DNA of 64,000 nucleotides from Chloroflexota bacterium (lineage in GTDB: Bacteria > Chloroflexota > Dehalococcoidia > Lucifugimonadales > Lucifugimonadaceae), in assembly GCA_013204555.1 (NCBI GenBank), contig JABMNO010000036.1, positions 20,738 to 84,737 on the forward strand. The letters run 5' to 3'. Of this stretch, positions 17,356-25,471 are shown piece after piece. Made by a program: the position numbers and the translations under genes. Positions within the stretch are counted from its first letter, which is position 1; every line of letters starts with the position of its first letter. The notes under the pieces were generated by a model. The model ran no database searches, was not told the origin of the DNA, and saw only the letters and a list, made by a program, of their open reading frames with translations.

Positions 17356-18503
17356 CTGTCGACCTCGCCCAGCACGATGTCCAGCGAGCCAAGGATGACA
17401 ACCGAGTCGGCGATATAGTGGCCAATGAGGAGGTCGCGCAGCGCCATGAGGTTGCAAAATGACGGTGGACGAACCTTCAGCCGGTAGGGACTCTCAGCAC
17501 CCTCAGAGACCAGGTAGACGCCAAAATCGCCGCGTGGATTCTCGGCGTGAACATACACTTCGCCTTTCGGCGGGCGGGCTATCGCACGGACCTTCGCCTG
17601 CACTGGTCCCGGTTCCATCTGCTGGAGCGCCTGCCGAATTATCTTGATCGATTCGCGGGCTTCGAGCACCCGCAGGTAGTAGCGATCCCAGCAGTCTCCA
17701 GCCGACCCCACTGGTACGCCGAAGTCGAAACGGTCGTATACCGAATACGGCTCTTCAATACGCACGTCATATGGCACGCCAGATGCGCGCAACGTAGCGC
17801 CGCTCAGTCCCCAGTCCAGAGCTACATCGCCATCGATGACACCGATGCCGCGTGTCCTCTCAACGAAAACTTCGCCAAGTGAAAGCATCTTGTCAGCCTC
17901 GTCGATGCCTGCCTCCAGTTCGCCGAGAAGCGTTGTGACTCGCGCTGGGAAGTCCGCTATGACATCCTGCTTTATGCCTCCAACGCGGAAGAAGTTATGC
18001 ATCATCCGGGCGCCACTGGTGGCCTCGAATAGCGCCAGAATTTTCTCGCGGTCCCGGAAGTTGTAGAGGGATGGAGTTAGTGCGCCCATATCGAGAGCAA
18101 ACGTGCCGATGAATACCAGATGGCTGGCAATACGGTTGAGTTCGCAAAGAATCACGCGGATGTACTCAGCCCGGTCAGGCACCTCAAGGTCCATCAGCTT
18201 CTCAACGGCCATCACCAGGCCAAGCTCGTTGTTGAAGTTGGAGATGTAGTCCAGCCGGTCGAAGAGCGTAATGATCTGGGAGTAGATCTCGTTCTCAAAC
18301 AACTTTTCGGAGCCACGGTGCAGGTAGCCGATATGAGGAGTGACATCCACGATCATCTCTGAATCGAGCGCGAGTTCCATGCGAAACACGCCGTGGGTAG
18401 CCGGATGCTGCGGCCCCATGTTGATCAACATGTCGGCCATGCCTCGGCCCTTGTCGATCACGTTCGTTGTGATGCCAGATTCAGTCATGCGATTAGAATT
18501 CAT
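17352..18503 (-). CDS. nuoD: Complex I 49-kDa subunit D
   Basis: A NuoD of about 383 residues with the hallmark GPQHPATHGVFRMEL near the N-terminus, which lines the quinone site, and the C-terminal DIVLGEVDR. It is a separate gene here, not fused to nuoC. The start is uncertain: ATG at 18503 overlaps nuoC by 11 bases, and another in-frame ATG lies at 18488, just after the nuoC stop. Neither has a clear Shine-Dalgarno. The frame also runs 17 codons further upstream, which looks unlikely. Confidence 0.94.
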   Translation of the reverse strand: MNSNRMTESGITTNVIDKGRGMADMLINMGPQHPATHGVFRMELALDSEMIVDVTPHIGYLHRGSEKLFENEIYSQIITLFDRLDYISNFNNELGLVMAVEKLMDLEVPDRAEYIRVILCELNRIASHLVFIGTFALDMGALTPSLYNFRDREKILALFEATSGARMMHNFFRVGGIKQDVIADFPARVTTLLGELEAGIDEADKMLSLGEVFVERTRGIGVIDGDVALDWGLSGATLRASGVPYDVRIEEPYSVYDRFDFGVPVGSAGDCWDRYYLRVLEARESIKIIRQALQQMEPGPVQAKVRAIARPPKGEVYVHAENPRGDFGVYLVSEGAESPYRLKVRPPSFCNLMALRDLLIGHYIADSVVILGSLDIVLGEVDR

Positions 18504-19065
18504 CGTAATCGTGCAGTGGATATGACTTGCGGCCCGGATAGCCCTCGAAGCCATCCGGCAGGATTAGTGTTCTCAGGTCAGGGTGCCCCAAAAATTCCAC
18601 CCCAAAAAGATCGTGCATCTCCCGCTCGTACCAGTCGGCCCCACGCCACACAGTCGTCACCGTTGGCAGTTTTGGGTCGCTGGCCGGTACCCGGCCCTTG
18701 AGGACCATCTTGTGCTGATGTTCAAGTGAGTACAGGTGGTAGACCACATCGAAGGCGGCTTCCTGCTCCTCGTAGTCGACCACACACAGTAGTCGAAGGT
18801 ACTTGAACGACGTTCGTTCGTCTGATTTCAGGATGCCTGCTATCGCATCGATGTGACTGGCTGGAGCGTGACAGACCACTTCATCAATATCGGCGCCGAT
18901 CTCCACTTCATATTTAGTCAGTACATCAGGGAGCAAGACTGACAGAGCTTCGCCTTTCGGGGTCAGGCGCGACGGGGCCTGGTCGGCGTCCGGGGCGTGG
19001 CGGCCACGAGAAGCCGTTATTGGTGGAGGACGCTTCGTCGAGCCTTCATCTGAGCCAGTGGTCAA
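18493..19065 (-). CDS. nuoC: Complex I 30-kDa subunit C
   Basis: A 190-residue NuoC with the family signature around [40 protein letters not shown]. The N-terminal 40 residues are variable and charged, as is usual. It is translationally coupled to nuoB by ATGA. It supports the NuoB/NuoD core of the quinone-reducing module. Confidence 0.94.
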   Translation of the reverse strand: MTTGSDEGSTKRPPPITASRGRHAPDADQAPSRLTPKGEALSVLLPDVLTKYEVEIGADIDEVVCHAPASHIDAIAGILKSDERTSFKYLRLLCVVDYEEQEAAFDVVYHLYSLEHQHKMVLKGRVPASDPKLPTVTTVWRGADWYEREMHDLFGVEFLGHPDLRTLILPDGFEGYPGRKSYPLHDYDEF

Positions 19066-19568
19066 CCGATGTTCCGCTCTTTCGCGTCGAGGCTGATTTT
19101 GTCTTGCAGCTTGATGAGGCCGTCCATGAGTGCTTCCGGGCGAGGGGGACAGCCGGGGACATATATGTCAACTGGAATGATGTGATCCACGCCCATTACT
19201 ACCGAGTATGAGCGGTAGTACGGCCCGCCGTTGGTAGCGCAACTTCCCATGGCGATGACCCACTTAGGATCCGGCATCTGCTCGTAAAGCAGCTTGATGG
19301 GTTCTTCCATCTTCTTGACCACAGTGCCTGCAACGATAATCAGATCGGACTGGCGGGGCGTTGGCCAGGTGACAACACCAAAACGGTCGAAGTCATGATG
19401 CGGCATGAACGTGCTGATCATCTCAATGGCGCAACAGGCCAGTCCAAAAGTGAGAGGCCAAAGGGACGATTTGCGCGCCGCAGCGAACACCTCGTCCGTC
19501 TTGCCAGTCAGAACTCCCGGCAGCGCCTGTTGGAACGGGCTGCTGGCGGGAGTGTTGCCTCGGCCCAT
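19062..19568 (-). CDS. nuoB: Complex I subunit B (cluster N2)
   Basis: A 168-residue NuoB carrying the N2 ligands: the adjacent cysteines in GLACCAIEM, a third in [11 protein letters not shown] and a fourth in [10 protein letters not shown] chose the ATG at 19568 because GGAG lies 6 bases upstream. A TTG four codons earlier overlaps nuoA and has no Shine-Dalgarno. It is the terminal electron carrier before quinone. Confidence 0.95.
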   Translation of the reverse strand: MGRGNTPASSPFQQALPGVLTGKTDEVFAAARKSSLWPLTFGLACCAIEMISTFMPHHDFDRFGVVTWPTPRQSDLIIVAGTVVKKMEEPIKLLYEQMPDPKWVIAMGSCATNGGPYYRSYSVVMGVDHIIPVDIYVPGCPPRPEALMDGLIKLQDKISLDAKERNIG

Positions 19569-19570
19569 CT

Positions 19571-19939
19571 CTATCTCCAACTCAACGCTCCTTTACGCCA
19601 TGCGAACGCGAGGCCAAACAGGAGGATGCCCAGGAACACAAGCATCTCGTAGAACACGATATCGGATGACTTGAGGAAGGTAATTGTCCACGGAAACAGG
19701 AACACGGCTTCCACATCAAAAATCAGGAACAGAAGCGCATATATGTAATACCGAATGTTGATCTGGGACCAGCGAAACTCACCCGGCCTGATTCCAGACT
19801 CATAGGCGACTCCCTTGTCCTCAGACGGCCGTTTTGGCGAGAGGAACCAGGAGGTCATGAAAAGGCCAACGATGGCCATCAGACCAACTCCGGCGCCGAT
19901 CACCACGGCGGCCCACTTTACGTCAAAACCTTCGGGCAA
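19571..19939 (-). CDS. nuoA: Complex I subunit A
   Basis: A 122-residue NuoA with three predicted transmembrane helices and the conserved central loop YESGIRPGE followed by [22 protein letters not shown]. It appears to start on TTG at 19939; no better start is visible downstream before the first helix. It heads the operon, and the 139 bases to trpB must hold the promoter, unless transcription reads through from trpB, after which I see no terminator. Confidence 0.93.
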   Translation of the reverse strand: MPEGFDVKWAAVVIGAGVGLMAIVGLFMTSWFLSPKRPSEDKGVAYESGIRPGEFRWSQINIRYYIYALLFLIFDVEAVFLFPWTITFLKSSDIVFYEMLVFLGILLFGLAFAWRKGALSWR

Positions 19940-20078
19940 TTACTGAGTAATCCAATCGTGGCTCTCGGGCGCGCGAACCCGTTACGAGCACTGGCACTTC
20001 TAGGGGGATTTCTATACTGAGATTAACACACCGGTGATCGATATGCGCACACATCAATCGGGAAATATCTTTCACTAC

Positions 20079-21287
20079 CTAAAGCTTAATACCCTTCGCC
20101 GCCGCAACGGTCTCAAGGTCCTTGTCGCCGCGGCCACTGAGGAGCAGGAGGAGCGTGCCACCCTTACCGACTTCGCCAGCAAGTTCCTTCAGCTTCGCTA
20201 TTGCATGCGATGGCTCCAACGCTGGCGGGATTCCTTCCAGCCGCGAGAGCATATCGAAACCTTCCAACGCTTCTTCGTCCGTCGCACTAATGTACCGAGC
20301 GCGTTCAATGTCCTTCAGGTAACTGTGCTCAGGACCAACGCCAGGGTAGTCGAGCCCCGCAGAAATTGAGTGCGCTTCTTGCACCTGGCCATGCTCATCC
20401 TGCAGAAGATACGAATACGAGCCGTGGAGCACTCCGGGCCGACCAAGCGTCATTGTTGCCGCGTGCTTCCCGTCCAGCCCTTCGCCAGACGCTTCCACAC
20501 CGACCAGCTTCACCGACTCATCATCGATGAATCCGCTGAACAGCCCCATCGCGTTGCTGCCGCCACCGACGCATGCAACGGCCATATCTGGCAGCGCCCC
20601 CGTTCGGTCAAGAAATTGTTGGCGGGATTCAGTACCAATCACAGACTGGAAGTCGCGCACCAGAACCGGGTACGGGTGGGGACCGACGACACTTCCGATG
20701 ATGTAGTGCGTGGTCTCAACATTGGTCACCCAGTCTCGGATGGCTTCGTTGATCGCGTCCTTGAGAGTTCGGCTACCGGATTTCACAGGTTCCACCGTGG
20801 CGCCCATGAGTTTCATGCGAAACACGTTAGGCGACTGTCGACGAATGTCTTCCTCCCCCATGTAGACGATGCATTCCAGGCCCATGTGTGCGCAAACAGT
20901 CGCTGTCGCCACGCCGTGCTGCCCTGCGCCGGTCTCCGCAATGATGCGGTCCTTACCGAGCCGACGTGTGAGCAGCGCCTGGCCAAGAGCATTGTTGATC
21001 TTATGGGCGCCGGTGTGAGCGAGGTCTTCCCGCTTGATCCAGATATCGGCTCCATCAAGCTCTTTGGTGAGACGTTCAGCGAAGTAGAGGGGAGTAGGCC
21101 GCCCCACGTAGTCACGCAGGAGCAGGTTGTACTCTTCCCAGAACTTCGGGTCGGCCTTCGCCTCTTCCCATGCGTCTTCCAGTTCCTGAAGCGCCGACAT
21201 AAGCGTCTCAGGAACGAACTTGCCGCCATAGTCGCCAAAGCGACCAAATTGGTCGGGCAGGGAGGGTCGTTTATCTGTTGTGGCCAT
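20079..21287 (-). CDS. trpB: Tryptophan synthase beta chain
   Basis: A 402-residue TrpB of the standard (TrpB1) length. It catalyses the PLP-dependent condensation of indole with serine. The PLP lysine is K96 in [10 protein letters not shown], the glutamate that activates serine lies in AETGAGQHG, and the phosphate-binding loop is GGGSNAMG. No trpA or other trp gene is in the window, so it is either a detached gene or has its operon elsewhere. Upstream are palindromic repeats but no leader peptide or T-box was recognised. Confidence 0.96.
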   Translation of the reverse strand: MATTDKRPSLPDQFGRFGDYGGKFVPETLMSALQELEDAWEEAKADPKFWEEYNLLLRDYVGRPTPLYFAERLTKELDGADIWIKREDLAHTGAHKINNALGQALLTRRLGKDRIIAETGAGQHGVATATVCAHMGLECIVYMGEEDIRRQSPNVFRMKLMGATVEPVKSGSRTLKDAINEAIRDWVTNVETTHYIIGSVVGPHPYPVLVRDFQSVIGTESRQQFLDRTGALPDMAVACVGGGSNAMGLFSGFIDDESVKLVGVEASGEGLDGKHAATMTLGRPGVLHGSYSYLLQDEHGQVQEAHSISAGLDYPGVGPEHSYLKDIERARYISATDEEALEGFDMLSRLEGIPPALEPSHAIAKLKELAGEVGKGGTLLLLLSGRGDKDLETVAAAKGIKL

Positions 21288-21313
21288 GATATCTCTGTAA
21301 GTTTAGACGTTCT

Positions 21314-21352
21314 GAGAGAGGTACCCTGAGGCTCTCGAAGGGCACCGCTCTC
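21314..21352. repeat. Dispersed palindromic repeat, copy 2 (CCCTGAGGC family)
   Basis: This is the second copy of the repeat at 2904-2934. GAGAG at 21314-21318 pairs with CTCTC at 21348-21352, and GGTACCC at 21320-21326 pairs with GGGCACC at 21340-21346 with one mismatch. It lies 27 bases upstream of the trpB start and may affect its leader. Confidence 0.5.
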
Positions 21353-21447
21353 AAAATGTCCAATGGATAGGCTTGCTGACAGCCCATACTCAAACGGGCA
21401 TTGATCGGATTGTAGGATACACGGCACTTGAGACGAAGGTGGCTGGG

Positions 21448-21492
21448 TGGAGAGCGGCCGCCCTTCGACCGGCTCAGGATGGCCGCTCTCCA
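21448..21492. repeat. 12-bp perfect inverted repeat enclosing a CTTCGACCGGCTCAGGA core
   Basis: TGGAGAGCGGCC at 21448-21459 and GGCCGCTCTCCA at 21481-21492 are exact reverse complements around a 21-base loop. The loop holds CCCTTCGACCGGCTCAGGAT, a sequence style familiar from dispersed intergenic repeats in many bacterial genomes. It lies between trpB and the divergent deaminase gene. Confidence 0.6.
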
Positions 21493-21529
21493 TCCGGCCA
21501 CCGAACCACACTACGAGAGGTGCATCCCA

Positions 21530-22078
21530 TTGGCAGACACTCCTGACCGTCCAGACTGGGACGACTACCTGATGGGTATAGCCATCGCCGTCCGGGCGCG
21601 CGCCAGCTGCACCGGCAACCGGGTAGGCTCGATCGTGGCCATTGATAATCGGGTCGTGGCAACGGGCTACAACGGCACGCCGTTCAACACCGAAAATTGT
21701 GTCGACGGCGGATGCGACCGCTGCGCCAACCGCGAAAAGTACCCATCAGGTCAGGCCTATGATCTCTGCATCTGCGTACACGCGGAACAGAATGCACTGC
21801 TCCAGGCCGCACGATTCGGCATCGCCGTGCAGGGCGGCATCATCTACACAACCATGCGCCCCTGTTTCGGCTGCACCAAAGAAATCATCCAGGCCGGTAT
21901 CAGCGGCCTACGATATCTCCACGAGTGGCGGCACCCGGACGATGAGGTGTGGGCTCAGTATGAGAAGCTCCAGGCCCGCTTCCCCTCAGGAGCAAAACAG
22001 ATCCAAACCACCGATGTCAACGCCGAATGGGCCACCTCAAAAAAAAGAGAAGCCACCACCACCGGGCATGATCAGTAA
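21530..22078 (+). CDS. dCMP deaminase family protein (ComEB-like)
   Basis: A 182-residue zinc deaminase. The zinc site is the HAE of VHAEQNALLQAA (H84, E86) plus P-C-x-x-C (C112, C115) in RPCFGCTKEI. GYNGTP and the cysteine-rich insertion CVDGGCDRCANRE are typical of deoxycytidylate deaminases, which make dUMP for thymidylate synthesis. I place the start at TTG 21530, with GAGAGG 9 bases before it. The longer open frame upstream runs through the palindromic repeat and is not credible. The last residues are Lys/Thr-rich and variable. Confidence 0.88.
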   Translation: MADTPDRPDWDDYLMGIAIAVRARASCTGNRVGSIVAIDNRVVATGYNGTPFNTENCVDGGCDRCANREKYPSGQAYDLCICVHAEQNALLQAARFGIAVQGGIIYTTMRPCFGCTKEIIQAGISGLRYLHEWRHPDDEVWAQYEKLQARFPSGAKQIQTTDVNAEWATSKKREATTTGHDQ

Positions 22079-22088
22079 CCGATTCGGT

Positions 22089-22112
22089 AGTTGTGGGGCT
22101 TGCCCCACAACT
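22089..22112 (+). terminator. 10-bp stem-loop after the deaminase gene
   Basis: AGTTGTGGGG at 22089-22098 pairs perfectly with CCCCACAACT at 22103-22112 around CTTG. It starts 10 bases after the deaminase stop codon and is followed by a weakly T-rich stretch (TCGTATTT). The next gene starts only 33 bases later, so it may act as an attenuator. Confidence 0.55.
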
Positions 22113-22144
22113 TCGTATTTGCATACGCAGGAAGTGGTCAAACC

Positions 22145-23323
22145 ATGAAAATCACATCAATAGAGACAATCGCGCTACGAGATGATGGCGGTGGAGATGC
22201 AGTCTCATGGAACATCGACTCCGGCGCTGCGGGCTACGACCTGACCCTGGTACGAGTCCACACCGATGAAGGCATCACCGGCATCGGTCAGTGCGAGGCT
22301 CCGTCGCTGGTAATTGAGTCGATCATCCGAAACGCGATGGGGCTTGAGGCCATCATCGTTGGCGAAGACCCAACAGAAGTCCGGCGACTCTGGCAGAAGA
22401 TGTACGCCGCCACCGGGCTTTACGGCCGACGCGGTGTTGTTATGGGCGCGATTGGAGCCGTAGAAACGGCGCTCTGGGATATCACCGGCAAAGCGACGGG
22501 CAAGCCGGTGCATGAGTTGGTCTGGCAGTCATTCACGGTGGCTGGAACAGGCGCTGAGCCAAAGAAGGTTGTACGTCCGTACGCAACGGTCTACCCCCCG
22601 GGTGACTCGATCGAACAGCTCCGAGAACGCATAGGAATCGCGGTGGGGCGCGGCTTCTCAGCGGTAAAGATCGAGGAGTGGCGGGGCCAGTTCGGCAACG
22701 TCAGCGTGGCCAAAGATGTTGAGGTCATAGCGGCCGCAAGGGATGCCCTCGGACCGGACCGCGAACTGATGATCGACGTCCAGAACAAGTGGCAGGATGT
22801 TGGCCAGGCCATCGAAACGATTCGTGCCATCGCTGAGTACAGGCCGTATTTTATCGAAGCTCCATTGCCCGCTGACAGCATCGACGGCTACGCCCGGCTC
22901 GCCTCGGCTGTAGATACCAGAATCGCCGTCGGCGACTGGGGCTTCGCTGGACGTCACGAGTTCCGGGACCTGCTCACTCGTGGCCGGGTGGACGTTGTTC
23001 AGCCAAGCTCCGTGCGCGGCGGCGGGATCCACGAAATATTGATCATCGCAGAGGAGGCCTACCGCCACGGAGCACTCTGCATCCCCCACGCATGGTGCCA
23101 CGTTGTGGGAGTCGCAGCCGAAGTCCACATGGCCGCTGTAGTTCCGAATATGCCTTACTTTGAGTATCCCATCGCATTCCCGGACTCGCCCACGATCTCA
23201 GGCCTTCTGAACCCAGCAATCAAGATTCGGCCAGATGGTTTGGTAGAGGTGCCCAACCGCCCAGGCCTTGGCGTGGAACTCAGTGAGGACGTGCTGGCGA
23301 AGTACCGGGTCGAGCCCTACTAA
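22145..23323 (+). CDS. Enolase-superfamily (mandelate racemase/muconate-lactonizing type) enzyme
   Basis: A 392-residue enolase-superfamily enzyme that abstracts the alpha proton of a carboxylate. The capping domain is followed by the barrel residues: K175 in AVKIEE, metal ligands D211 (LMIDVQ) and E238 (FIEAP), and H315 (CIPHAW). The third ligand is unusual: the position normally read as GE is AVGDW, so D264 replaces glutamate. A frame extension of 18 codons upstream overlaps the terminator and is rejected. GGAAG lies about 11 bases before this ATG. The TAATG junction couples it to the Nudix gene. A dehydratase or racemase role is likely; substrate unknown. Confidence 0.85.
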   Translation: MKITSIETIALRDDGGGDAVSWNIDSGAAGYDLTLVRVHTDEGITGIGQCEAPSLVIESIIRNAMGLEAIIVGEDPTEVRRLWQKMYAATGLYGRRGVVMGAIGAVETALWDITGKATGKPVHELVWQSFTVAGTGAEPKKVVRPYATVYPPGDSIEQLRERIGIAVGRGFSAVKIEEWRGQFGNVSVAKDVEVIAAARDALGPDRELMIDVQNKWQDVGQAIETIRAIAEYRPYFIEAPLPADSIDGYARLASAVDTRIAVGDWGFAGRHEFRDLLTRGRVDVVQPSSVRGGGIHEILIIAEEAYRHGALCIPHAWCHVVGVAAEVHMAAVVPNMPYFEYPIAFPDSPTISGLLNPAIKIRPDGLVEVPNRPGLGVELSEDVLAKYRVEPY

Positions 23324-23766
23324 TGACCGATCCACTCCATCTCGTCGGCATCATGGCTGGGATATACCATAACGGCAAATACCTGATGATGGTCCGCGCA
23401 GAAGTTGAGTCCGAAGCGCCGATGACCCTCTCGTTCGTGAGCGGCAGCACCGAAGTAGGTCCGGAACGAGATGATGTACTTGAGGACACTTTGCATCGCG
23501 AAGTAATGGAGGAGGTGGGCGTCACCGTCGTCGATCTCGTCTATGTCCGAAGTCGAGCATTCACGCTGACCCGAGGCGTCCCCGTGATTATTGCCGAGTT
23601 CATCTGCAAATGGGACGCCGGAACCGCCCGCGTCGCCGATCCCAACGAAGTTGAGTCAGTCGCATGGATGACTGTCGCCGAAGTTAACAGCCATCCAAAA
23701 TCACCCTCTTGGACCATCGATTCGATGGCCGCAATGGAAGCTAAGCGAATTGAGCTTGGCTGGTAG
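23323..23766 (+). CDS. Nudix-family hydrolase with an imperfect Nudix box
   Basis: A 147-residue protein whose second Nudix half REVMEEVGV (residues 59-67) is intact and carries the metal-binding glutamates. The first half deviates from GX5EX7: the glutamate is replaced by aspartate and the glycine is shifted by one. It overlaps the upstream enolase-superfamily gene by one base (TAATG). Family members hydrolyse nucleoside diphosphates linked to another group; pairing with a sugar-acid enzyme suggests a nucleotide-sugar or CoA-type substrate, but that is only inference. Confidence 0.8.
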   Translation: MTDPLHLVGIMAGIYHNGKYLMMVRAEVESEAPMTLSFVSGSTEVGPERDDVLEDTLHREVMEEVGVTVVDLVYVRSRAFTLTRGVPVIIAEFICKWDAGTARVADPNEVESVAWMTVAEVNSHPKSPSWTIDSMAAMEAKRIELGW

Positions 23767-24057
23767 GCGAGCGCGACTCTACCCGATTGTCGCGGGATGA
23801 GATCCTCACGGCCCGCAAAGCCGGCCCTCAGGACGACTGTGATGATGTTTGCTGGTTATTCCCTGGTGCGGGCCTGACTCACAGGACGACAGGCCAAGTG
23901 CCTTGCTATCGATCTGTCGACCTACTTCGGGGTGGCCGTTTTGATCCACCGGCCAGACGAGGAGTGACTTAATAGGAGCCTGGCTTTCGCCACTTCACAG
24001 TCCCGTCCTCCCGCCCAGCCGATGGGCACTATCCCACCCTGCAACGAGGAGACAGTT
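23767..24057 (+). ncRNA. Putative IS110 left end with bridge-RNA region
   Basis: No gene is seen in these 291 bases, which lead directly into an IS110-type transposase. IS110 recombinases of the IS621 type use a structured bridge RNA transcribed from this kind of 5' flank. Visible stems are GGCCTG (23871-23876) with CAGGCC (23890-23895), and TGGCC (23933-23937) with GGCCA (23951-23955), with unpaired loops between them as expected for target- and donor-binding loops. The exact ends of the RNA and of the element cannot be fixed by eye; loop-guide matches were not established. Confidence 0.4.
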
Positions 24058-25128
24058 GTGAGTACCATCGCATATAACGAACCTTCACGCGTGATCGTAG
24101 GAGTCGATACCCATCAGGATGAGCACGTTGCCATCGCCATAAACGGGGATGGAGCCTATCTGGGTGAGTATCGGATCGAGACGACCCTCGCAGGGTATGC
24201 AGATCTGGAGCGTTGGTCATCCAACTTCGGAACCATTGCAGCCTTTGGGGTAGAAGGGACCGGGTCGTATGGCGCCGGGCTATCCCGCTTTCTTACCGGA
24301 GAGAAGTATCAGGTTTTTGAGGTCAACCGGCCTGATCGTTCGACTCGTCGCAGGCTTGGCAAGAGCGATTCTATTGATGCAGAGGCCGCTGCTCGCTCAG
24401 TCCGAGCCGGGATGGCAGAAGGGACTCCGAAGTCTGGTGATGGCAACGTTGAGATGATCCGTATGCTCAAGGTCACCAGGGACTCTGCAATCAAGGCACG
24501 AAGCCAGGCGAAGAACCAGATGAAGTCACTGATCCTGACCGCTCCTGCTGAGCTGCGGGAGCGCTTCGAAGGTCTGAAGGCAAGCAAACTCGTAGATCGT
24601 TGTTTGCGGCTACGACCGGCTGAGATGACAACGCCAACTACGATAGCAAAGTTCGCACTCCGCTCACTCGCTCGTCGCCAGGGGCAACTGGATACTGAGA
24701 TATCCAAGATCGACGTTGAACTGACCCGGCTTACGAAACAGACGGCTCCGGCACTTGTCGAGGCGTTTGGGATGGGACCTAATACTGCGGCTACACTGCT
24801 CGTAGCTGCTGGAGACAACGTTGAGAGGATTACGTCTGAGTCTGCCTTCGCGGCATTGTGCGGTGTATCTCCGATACCCGCTTCATCAGGCAAGACCACT
24901 CGGTGGCGTCTCAGTCGCGGGGGTAATCGGCAAGCCAACTCCGCACTGCACCAGATCGTGATCGTCCGCCTCAAGTCTGACAGGCGCACTCGAGACTACA
25001 TGGAACGTCGCATCCGAGAGGGGAAGAGCAAGTTAGAGGTGATCCGGTGTCTCAAGCGATACGTCGCCAGAGAGGTGTTCAATATCCTCAAGAATCTCCC
25101 AACCTCTCAGGCCAAAATGGTCGCTTGA
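24058..25128 (+). CDS. IS110-family DEDD transposase
   Basis: A 356-residue recombinase with both IS110 domains. The RuvC-like N-terminal domain carries the four acidic residues: D17 (VGVDTH), E66 (GVEGTG), D104 and D107 (KSDSIDAE). The C-terminal Transposase_20 domain contains FGMGPNTAATLL, FAALCGVSPIPASSGKT and SRGGNRQANSALHQ, including the conserved serine region. I chose GTG at 24058 because GAGGAG ends about 7 bases upstream; the frame extends 12 codons further without support. There is no frameshift or truncation. Confidence 0.93.
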   Translation: MSTIAYNEPSRVIVGVDTHQDEHVAIAINGDGAYLGEYRIETTLAGYADLERWSSNFGTIAAFGVEGTGSYGAGLSRFLTGEKYQVFEVNRPDRSTRRRLGKSDSIDAEAAARSVRAGMAEGTPKSGDGNVEMIRMLKVTRDSAIKARSQAKNQMKSLILTAPAELRERFEGLKASKLVDRCLRLRPAEMTTPTTIAKFALRSLARRQGQLDTEISKIDVELTRLTKQTAPALVEAFGMGPNTAATLLVAAGDNVERITSESAFAALCGVSPIPASSGKTTRWRLSRGGNRQANSALHQIVIVRLKSDRRTRDYMERRIREGKSKLEVIRCLKRYVAREVFNILKNLPTSQAKMVA

Positions 25129-25205
25129 CATCTATAGGAGCATCGGATGGGGGAGGGCGCGTGATATCGAATCAGCCGTGGTGAGCGAACCTTAATTTTG
25201 TCGTT

Positions 25206-25242
25206 CTGAGGAGGGTGGCTCCGAGAGCGACGTGAGAACCTC
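25206..25242. repeat. Partial copy of the 4759-4949 repeat arm
   Basis: CTGAGGAGGGTGGCTCC followed by GAGCGACGTGAG aligns with the left arm of the element at 4759-4949 over about 37 bases with scattered mismatches. No inverted right arm was seen, so this is either a fragment or a solo unit. Confidence 0.45.
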
Positions 25243-25271
25243 ATCTTCCACGCCACATCACCATCCCCGCG

Positions 25272-25433
25272 ATGTCATCCTGAGCGAAGGCGGGTCCGCG
25301 CCGCTGTCGAAGGATCTGGAGTATTCGACGTCAACACCGGGTGAACCAGGCGCCAACGGCTCGATGTCACCGTGATGGCGGACTCAACATTTGAGATCCT
25401 TCAACTCCGCTATCGCTGCGTTCAGGATGGCAT
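25272..25433. repeat. Imperfect inverted-repeat unit with GTCATCCTGA / AAGGATCT motifs
   Basis: ATGTCATCCTGAGCG ... GAAGGATCT at 25272-25317 is mirrored by AGATCCTTCA ... TTCAGGATGGCAT at 25394-25433 on the other strand. Arms of about 45 bases flank about 75 bases without a reading frame. The same end motif (GTCATTCTGAG, then GAATCTC) occurs at 55116, so this is a family of short MITE-like repeats. Confidence 0.5.
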
Positions 25434-25471
25434 GGCTGTGACATCTGCCGTTGCGTATGTTGGGAGTGCCA

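Larger units (their letters stand above)
23767..25200 (+). mobile_element. IS110-family insertion sequence (ends approximate)
   Basis: The element consists of a long 5' non-coding flank, one DEDD transposase gene and a short 3' flank. IS110 elements have no standard inverted repeats and generate little or no target duplication, so the boundaries are given only as a region bracketed by the Nudix stop and by the dispersed repeats that begin near 25200. The transposase gene is intact, so the element may still be active. Confidence 0.7.
25129..25471. other. 343-bp non-coding region rich in inverted repeats
   Basis: No gene is supported between the transposase and the convergent dehydratase gene. 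The region holds the right end of the IS110 element, a copy of the MITE-type arm at 25206-25242 (CTGAGGAGGGTGGCTCC then ACGTGAG) and a second inverted-repeat unit at 25272-25433, annotated separately. Mobile DNA appears to have accumulated here. Confidence 0.6.

Noticed and set aside
17356..17457. 34-codon N-terminal extension of nuoH
   Set aside because: It lies inside nuoD; the ATGA overlap gives the usual NuoH N-terminus.
20370..21329. 319-codon plus-strand frame opposite trpB
   Set aside because: It is antisense to a clear tryptophan synthase gene and rich in His/Arg, as expected of a shadow frame.
21428..21529. Longer N-terminus for the dCMP deaminase
   Set aside because: The added codons read through the 21448-21492 palindrome; a TTG with a Shine-Dalgarno at 21530 fits the family length.
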